The notes beneath the pieces were generated by a model. The model searched no databases and had not been told where the DNA came from. It saw only the letters and a list, made by a program, of their open reading frames with translations. A DNA stretch of 64,000 nucleotides from Novakomyces olei (lineage: Eukaryota > Ascomycota > Novakomycetes > Novakomycetales > Novakomycetaceae). This document shows positions 59,487 to 64,000 of the stretch, piece after piece. The stretch is from contig JADEYG010000002.1 of NCBI GenBank assembly GCA_016906335.1, forward strand, positions 1,251,001 through 1,315,000, given 5' to 3'. The first letter of the stretch is position 1; each line of letters begins with the position of its first letter. The position numbers and the translations under genes were made by a program.

Positions 59487-61334
59487 CTAGCCACTCCGCA
59501 GCCCGAGGTAAGCGTCTGGCCGCTGGGACAGTTCGTCTTCAATGACCCAACGCTGTTCAGCAGAAATCTCGGGCTTTACAAGGGCTGTACAGGCACTGCC
59601 GACAACAAAGAGCCCAGGCGGCCGACTGCCCATTGCGTTATAAGCCTCAGCAGCGTAGCTGAGCACAGTGCGCCCGACTCTTTGATCGCGGCAGGTCGCT
59701 CTCTCGATGATAGCACACGGAGTATCCGCTGGCCATCCAGCAGCCACTAGTGAGTCTACTAGCCCGGCCAGCCGATGAAGAGCCATAAGAAACACGGTAG
59801 TTCTAGAGGCAGCAAAAGCAGGTGGCTCTAATTCCGTCCCGTTTCTACCTGTGCCAGTGCATATCAGTACTTGGTCGGCTACTGCTCTTTGAGTAGCCGG
59901 GATCTGTGCCATTGTGAGGGCGGCAAGAGCTGACGTTATACCTGGTACGACTGTGCACTTGTACCCAAGGCTACTGAAAAACTCGTACTCCTCCCCTCCC
60001 CGGCCAAAGACGTACGGATCGCCCTGTTTGAGCCTTACTACCCTTTGGCCCCGGCGCAGGGAATCAAGGGAGCTTTGCAGCAGCTCGTCCTGTGCATTTT
60101 CGGCATTACCAGGGAACTTGCGGGCAATCTGCACTGGCGTTCGTCGTGGGACAAGCGCTAGAACGCTGGAGGGGACTAGTTTGTCTGCCAGGACAAGGTC
60201 GGCAGTTTCTATTGCCTCGATAGCCGCTCTGGAGACAAGACCAGCCGCCCCGGGACCTGCTCCGACAAGGTACATCTCGCCTCTGTGCGGCCGGCAAAGG
60301 ACCTTGTCCGCCTCTGTGCACTTGGCCAATGTGTACTTTAGAACTCTGTCCTTGTCGTCTTCCTCTCCACCATTCGCATCCGTACTAGCGCTCCTAAATG
60401 CCTCGTCTCCCTCAGGACTCGCTGCACCTGTCCGGCCAGCTGGTCGCCTTTTGCTGCCTTCTTCATAGGGCGTGGCAGTTCCAGACTTGTAGGCGTCCAG
60501 TATCGCTTCTATATCGGCCCGAGTAAGTGTAACCAGCCGGTCCAGCGGCCAGTACTCACAGATCTGAGTGAGCCACCGCAGTCTCCGCATCTTGGAAGCA
60601 GGCGTGTCTGTATGCGCCAGCTGGTCTTCAATCTCTTGCTCATCAAATTTAGGCGGCGGCAGACAAAGCTCGTTGAACCTGACGGACTGGGTCTCCTCCT
60701 CCTCTGCTGTCGACAGTTCACTGACCAGTGAAGAATCGATACTGGCCGGAGTTGATATACGGAGATCCTCGAGGCGAAGGGCCTCACGGATCTCTGCTAT
60801 TCTGTCGCACGTATGGCCCAAGTCGGGCGGAAGAGCACTCACTGCCTCGCGCAGAATTCGGGAGGCCAATTTGCAGCCTTTTCCACTCGTAGTCACTCCA
60901 ATATGAAGCGAATCGTCGCTGTGAGTAGCGAGTACACTAAAGGAGCAGAGTGCCGGTGAATCAGCAATATTAACAGGAATCCGTAACCTGCGGCAGCTGT
61001 GGTAGATCATTAGGCATTCACTGCTTGTCGGACGCAGAGTGCAAAACACAATGTCAATAACATGGTCTACTTCGCCACGGCCCAGCGTGGTGAGATGTGA
61101 CCGATCAAACGGTTGGTCGATATGCACTACCCGTGAATCTCCACCGGGTTTAAGCAGATCTGCTATCGGCGCCGCCACACGTGTAAGCGGGACGGGTGTC
61201 ACTATGTATACACGTGCCGCGCCGGACCGGAAAAGCCGACTGACCCGTTTTGCCGCCAATGCGTCGTGGCCAATGACCATTCCGTAGATTTCATTGCACG
61301 ATTGTGCTGTTAAAAGTGGGGGGTAGTTGAACAT
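59487..61334 (-). CDS. MET1: Uroporphyrinogen-III C-methyltransferase Met1
   Basis: Makes precorrin-2 from uroporphyrinogen III with two SAM-dependent methylations, the first step to siroheme, cofactor of sulfite reductase. Single exon, 615 residues (yeast 593). The N-terminal part (about 1-190) is a Met8-like Rossmann domain whose glycine motif is degenerate (MVIGHDALAAKRV). It keeps IPVNIADSPALCSF and GVTTSGKGCKLASRILREA. A linker carries the fungal block RRLRWLTQICEYWPLDRL. The SUMT domain starts near 352 with GEMYLVGAGPGAAGL, LVLADKLVPSSVL, FPGNAENAQDELL and KQGDPYVFGRGGEEYEF. It continues with VPGITSALAAL and IPATQRAVADQVLICTGTG. It has all SUMT landmarks. Its neighbour upstream on the same strand is HEM3, which feeds the same pathway. 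Confidence 0.95.
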   Translation of the reverse strand: MFNYPPLLTAQSCNEIYGMVIGHDALAAKRVSRLFRSGAARVYIVTPVPLTRVAAPIADLLKPGGDSRVVHIDQPFDRSHLTTLGRGEVDHVIDIVFCTLRPTSSECLMIYHSCRRLRIPVNIADSPALCSFSVLATHSDDSLHIGVTTSGKGCKLASRILREAVSALPPDLGHTCDRIAEIREALRLEDLRISTPASIDSSLVSELSTAEEEETQSVRFNELCLPPPKFDEQEIEDQLAHTDTPASKMRRLRWLTQICEYWPLDRLVTLTRADIEAILDAYKSGTATPYEEGSKRRPAGRTGAASPEGDEAFRSASTDANGGEEDDKDRVLKYTLAKCTEADKVLCRPHRGEMYLVGAGPGAAGLVSRAAIEAIETADLVLADKLVPSSVLALVPRRTPVQIARKFPGNAENAQDELLQSSLDSLRRGQRVVRLKQGDPYVFGRGGEEYEFFSSLGYKCTVVPGITSALAALTMAQIPATQRAVADQVLICTGTGRNGTELEPPAFAASRTTVFLMALHRLAGLVDSLVAAGWPADTPCAIIERATCRDQRVGRTVLSYAAEAYNAMGSRPPGLFVVGSACTALVKPEISAEQRWVIEDELSQRPDAYLGLRSG

Positions 61335-62993
61335 GGCGAGGCAGAAGGATTAGTATCCAGGGACGGTATTTTTGTTGAAATAGAAATTGACCAAAATTTG
61401 TCACAGTCAATCTGAGGCAATCTGGAAAATGTTGAAACAACGTATACTCTGGTCCACTATAATAAGATTTGCGTCTTGTAACGTACAGTCGCCGTCTGCC
61501 TGTGCGCCTCTGTATATTTTACAGAACAATGTGGTAGGTAACGGCCGTTTGCACACGTACAAAGGCTCCCGTACCAGACGAGTCTTTATCGCAAATTGAT
61601 CGCGCTCTAATTTAGTCGAATGTACCTTTTCTGTCTATTCACCAGACACTTTGGTACGAAGCCGCATACAAACCGCTTAAACCACTGCTGCCAATCCGCA
61701 TGCAAAAAGGTTTGAGCCGACCGGCTCGCGAAAGCCGCGGGTATGCAAGCCCTGTCAAGTAAAGCGTAAAAAATAAATAAATTTAAAAGCAGCTCAAGTC
61801 GCACTCAAGTCAGAGTCAGAACTGCCTCGGAACGACCCGGTGCCGCCCGTCCACCGCCAAATAATTTTGCGATTGACAATATTCAGTAAGCAGTGCGGTC
61901 CTTGCAATTCTTGTTTATCAGAAAACTGCAATGTACACCGCAATCGGCGTTACAAAGCTCCTGCTTTGCTTCGTTATGCGCCCAGAAAATTACCGGTCTG
62001 CGCTTTTATAATTATTTTATCAATCAGTATTTTCTCTATTCGTCTACACTATTATTATATTACGATTTTCCTCTCCTTGTCGCTACAAAAATGGTCACTA
62101 TTCTTTTAGATTTCTCGACTGCTTATTCGTGCTTTTTCGTTCTTTTGCAGCCTTTTATTTCTCATCTATAAGCACTCCTCTTCTAATTGGTCTTTAATGC
62201 CATGGAACTTTTTACTTGTAGCACAGGTCGCGTATATTCTAAGAGGGGAATTTTAAGGCCCGAGTTTTATGGTAAGAAGTGTTGGCAGCGATTATCCATT
62301 ACTCCAAAGTCTAAATACAGTACTATATTGAGTAAACTGATAATCGTGAATATGAGCCTGTTATGAGTGCCTGAAACACGAGGAAACGGTAAAGCACTGG
62401 AGATGAATACTATATTGCTAGTTTTCGATTATGCAAAAGGTAAAAGCCGCCGGATTTGGTCGGAGACGGGTTGTGTTCTGCGATATAAAATTTCAATTGT
62501 TTCCAGACTAAGGACGGTAGTGTAAGCTTAATCGAGCGTTCTCGGCTCTTTTGTGTTGTCTGTTCTTTTTCTTTGCCGGCTTGCCATTTAGTGCCGAGAG
62601 CCAATCACAAACTCCTGTCAAATTATTAATTTACTATGATTGTCAAAGGACGAAATTTGTACTGGCATTATTACACCTGTGTTCATACGCTCTTTTGCAA
62701 TCCCAACGACATTCTTGTAAGCAATACTATTGCAAAAGCGAACGTTAGTTAACCCTAACCCTGAGTGCTTGCCGCCGATATATGAAACCAATTGCATCGT
62801 TATCCAAGAATGTTTTAGCGTGGCTCTTTGTGTCTTGTGTTCAACACTTTTTCTCTGAAAGCTTTGCCCCCTTCATAGATACAAGCCTACATGAACCCGT
62901 ACGGCAGGTTGTGCTTTTATAATACACGTGATACATCAACCAACTAATTATACACATACATGATTCTAGATAAAATTGCATGCTCAACACGCA
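61335..62993. other. 1.66-kb region between MET1 and HEM3 without an assignable gene
   Basis: It should hold the MET1 promoter and HEM3 3' end. A plus-strand frame at 61429-61599 reads MLKQRILWSTIIRFASCN at its start and looks like a mitochondrial presequence followed by a basic tail (KGSRTRRVFIAN). It is only 56 residues, with no known family, so I do not call it. A CCCTAACCCT motif sits at 62751-62762. No tRNA or other RNA gene is recognised. Confidence 0.45.
62750..62763 (-). promoter_or_regulatory. TTAGGG-type motif (CCCTAA on plus strand)
   Basis: TAACCCTAACCCTG, two tandem CCCTAA units. It lies 230 bp beyond the HEM3 stop codon and 1.4 kb upstream of the MET1 start, so it has no obvious gene, unlike the other three sites in the window. 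Confidence 0.4.
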
Positions 62994-64000
62994 TTATAAA
63001 GATTGGCCAGTCTCCTTTATCCGCGCAATCTCTTCCAAAATAGCATCTGCACCATTGCGTAAAAGAGTCTCTGCGATATCAACGCCCAATCTCTCCGCAT
63101 CCTCACTGCTCGCAAGCTCTGCAGTTTGTTCGTCTTCAACAAACTGAGACCCATCCACGCTTATAACACACGCCCTTAATCGAATAGTAGCCAGACCCCG
63201 AGTACGCTGTTCTGTTTGCACAATTTCAGATCGTACTCCCACGGGTACAGAGCATCCACCTTCAAGTCGACGCATTATTGCCCTTTCTGCCAGGCAGGCA
63301 AGTGTTACCGGTGCAATGCTCAGAGTCTTTAGCATGTTTATAGTGCTCGTATCGCTCTTTGCACACTCTACGCCGAGAGCGCCCTGGCCCACTGCGTACG
63401 TATCGTCCGGGGCATCGAATATTTGCGTAATACGGTCCTGTAGTTTAAGTCGCTGTAATCCTGCCGCCGCTAGTACGGCGCAAGTATACTCATTCGCCTC
63501 GTCATCCAGTTTGCGCAGCCTTGTCTCAATGTTGCCACGGAGCGACTCGAAACGTAAGTGCGGGTGTTTGCGGCGTAATTGGGCAGTGCGACGTATCGAG
63601 CTGGTGCCCACTAGACTTCCGGCCGGTAATTCGCTAATGCTGCGATAAGGTAGGGATTTTTTTACCACCAATGCATCTGCACGGTTTAGTATTGCACAAG
63701 TATAAAGACAAATGTTAGGATCGTTGGGCATAAAAGGGAATTGAGCCCCAAGGCAATAGAGCAAAAGAGCCCGTTTTTTAATTTGAACAAATATTGAACG
63801 ATCCGAATATTGAATTCAAATAAGTCACAGAATAAGAAAATGAGCGTTAAAGTGCAAAATGTATTGGCGTACCCCATGGATCACTGCGGTCGAGAATTGC
63901 GGCAATAATCATATCATCTGGAATAGATGTAGGCAAATCCTTCAAGCTATGGACCACTAATCGGCATAAGCCTTCCCGTATCATAAGTTCCAGTTCGTCC
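62994..64000 (-). CDS. HEM3: Porphobilinogen deaminase (hydroxymethylbilane synthase), partial
   Basis: Joins four porphobilinogens into hydroxymethylbilane, the precursor of uroporphyrinogen III, in the cytosol. The C-terminal two exons are visible: 64000-63873 (continuing beyond the window) and 63676-62994, with a 196-nt intron, about 270 residues. The first visible exon has LVVHSLKDLPTSIPDDM and ends DRSDPW. The second resumes DALVVKKSLPY, then GTSSIRRTAQLRRKHP, LRGNIETRLRKLD, AVLAAAGLQRL and RRLEGGCSVPVGV. That last motif includes the cysteine carrying the dipyrromethane cofactor. The splice restores the DPWDALV segment. It is on the same strand as MET1. Confidence 0.95.

Noticed and set aside
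61387-61599. Possible small mitochondrial protein with a presequence-like start
   Set aside because: Only 56 residues from its ATG, no known family, no supporting downstream exon; kept as a remark in the gap entry.

Overview
This window is nuclear DNA from a fungus, most likely an ascomycete. Almost every gene has a clear fungal counterpart: SRO7, PPX1, a BCK1/MKH1-type MAPKKK, NOP9, TSR4, a metacaspase, PSE1, COX20, GPI2, CCT7, POL2, a pericentrin-type spindle pole protein, TAN1, CSN2, MET1 and HEM3. A sphingolipid delta-8 desaturase, a COP9 subunit and a mitochondrial tRNA m1A methyltransferase argue against Saccharomyces and its close relatives. Introns are short (37 to about 300 nt). They usually start GTAAGT/GTATG and carry a CTAAC/CTGAC-like branch site only a few bases before the final AG. 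This would fit a yeast-like or early-branching ascomycete, but I cannot name the genus.

Layout: 1-4.4 kb holds SRO7 (partial) and PPX1, both minus. 4.5-17.3 kb is a plus-strand run: MAPKKK, Ca2+/calmodulin kinase, NOP9, mitochondrial IF2. 17.3-22.2 kb is minus: TSR4, a VanZ-like membrane protein, metacaspase. The delta-8 desaturase (plus) is divergent from the metacaspase. 24.7-28.3 kb is the importin PSE1 (minus). 29-35 kb holds COX20 (plus), a Sec7-PH Arf exchange factor (minus), a degenerate HNH-nuclease gene (minus) inside a poor region, and GPI2 (plus). 35.3-44.5 kb is CCT7 and POL2 (minus). 44.9-50.4 kb holds an unassigned nuclear-looking protein (plus) and a SulP transporter (minus). 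51.2-58.9 kb holds the PCP1-type protein (plus), TAN1 (minus), CSN2 and a mitochondrial tRNA methyltransferase (both plus). 59.5-64 kb holds MET1 and HEM3 (minus), which act on the same tetrapyrrole route.

Most genes are unrelated housekeeping genes, packed closely with short divergent promoters and nearly abutting 3' ends. Conspicuous non-genic content consists of long low-complexity arrays: a 9-bp array, two related 8-bp arrays, a 12-bp array inside an intron, and (ATT)n. TTAGGG-type motifs lie about 90-160 bp upstream of several start codons. I found no intact transposon, CRISPR array, tRNA or rRNA gene. I did not find a convincing new multi-gene system. The most open questions are the unassigned gene at 44.9-47.6 kb, the decayed stretch at 31.7-33.6 kb, an orphan exon-like segment at 28.8-29.0 kb, and the promoter TTAGGG motifs.

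Exon limits were worked out by hand from reading frame, splice signals and remembered family patterns. No alignment or database search was run.
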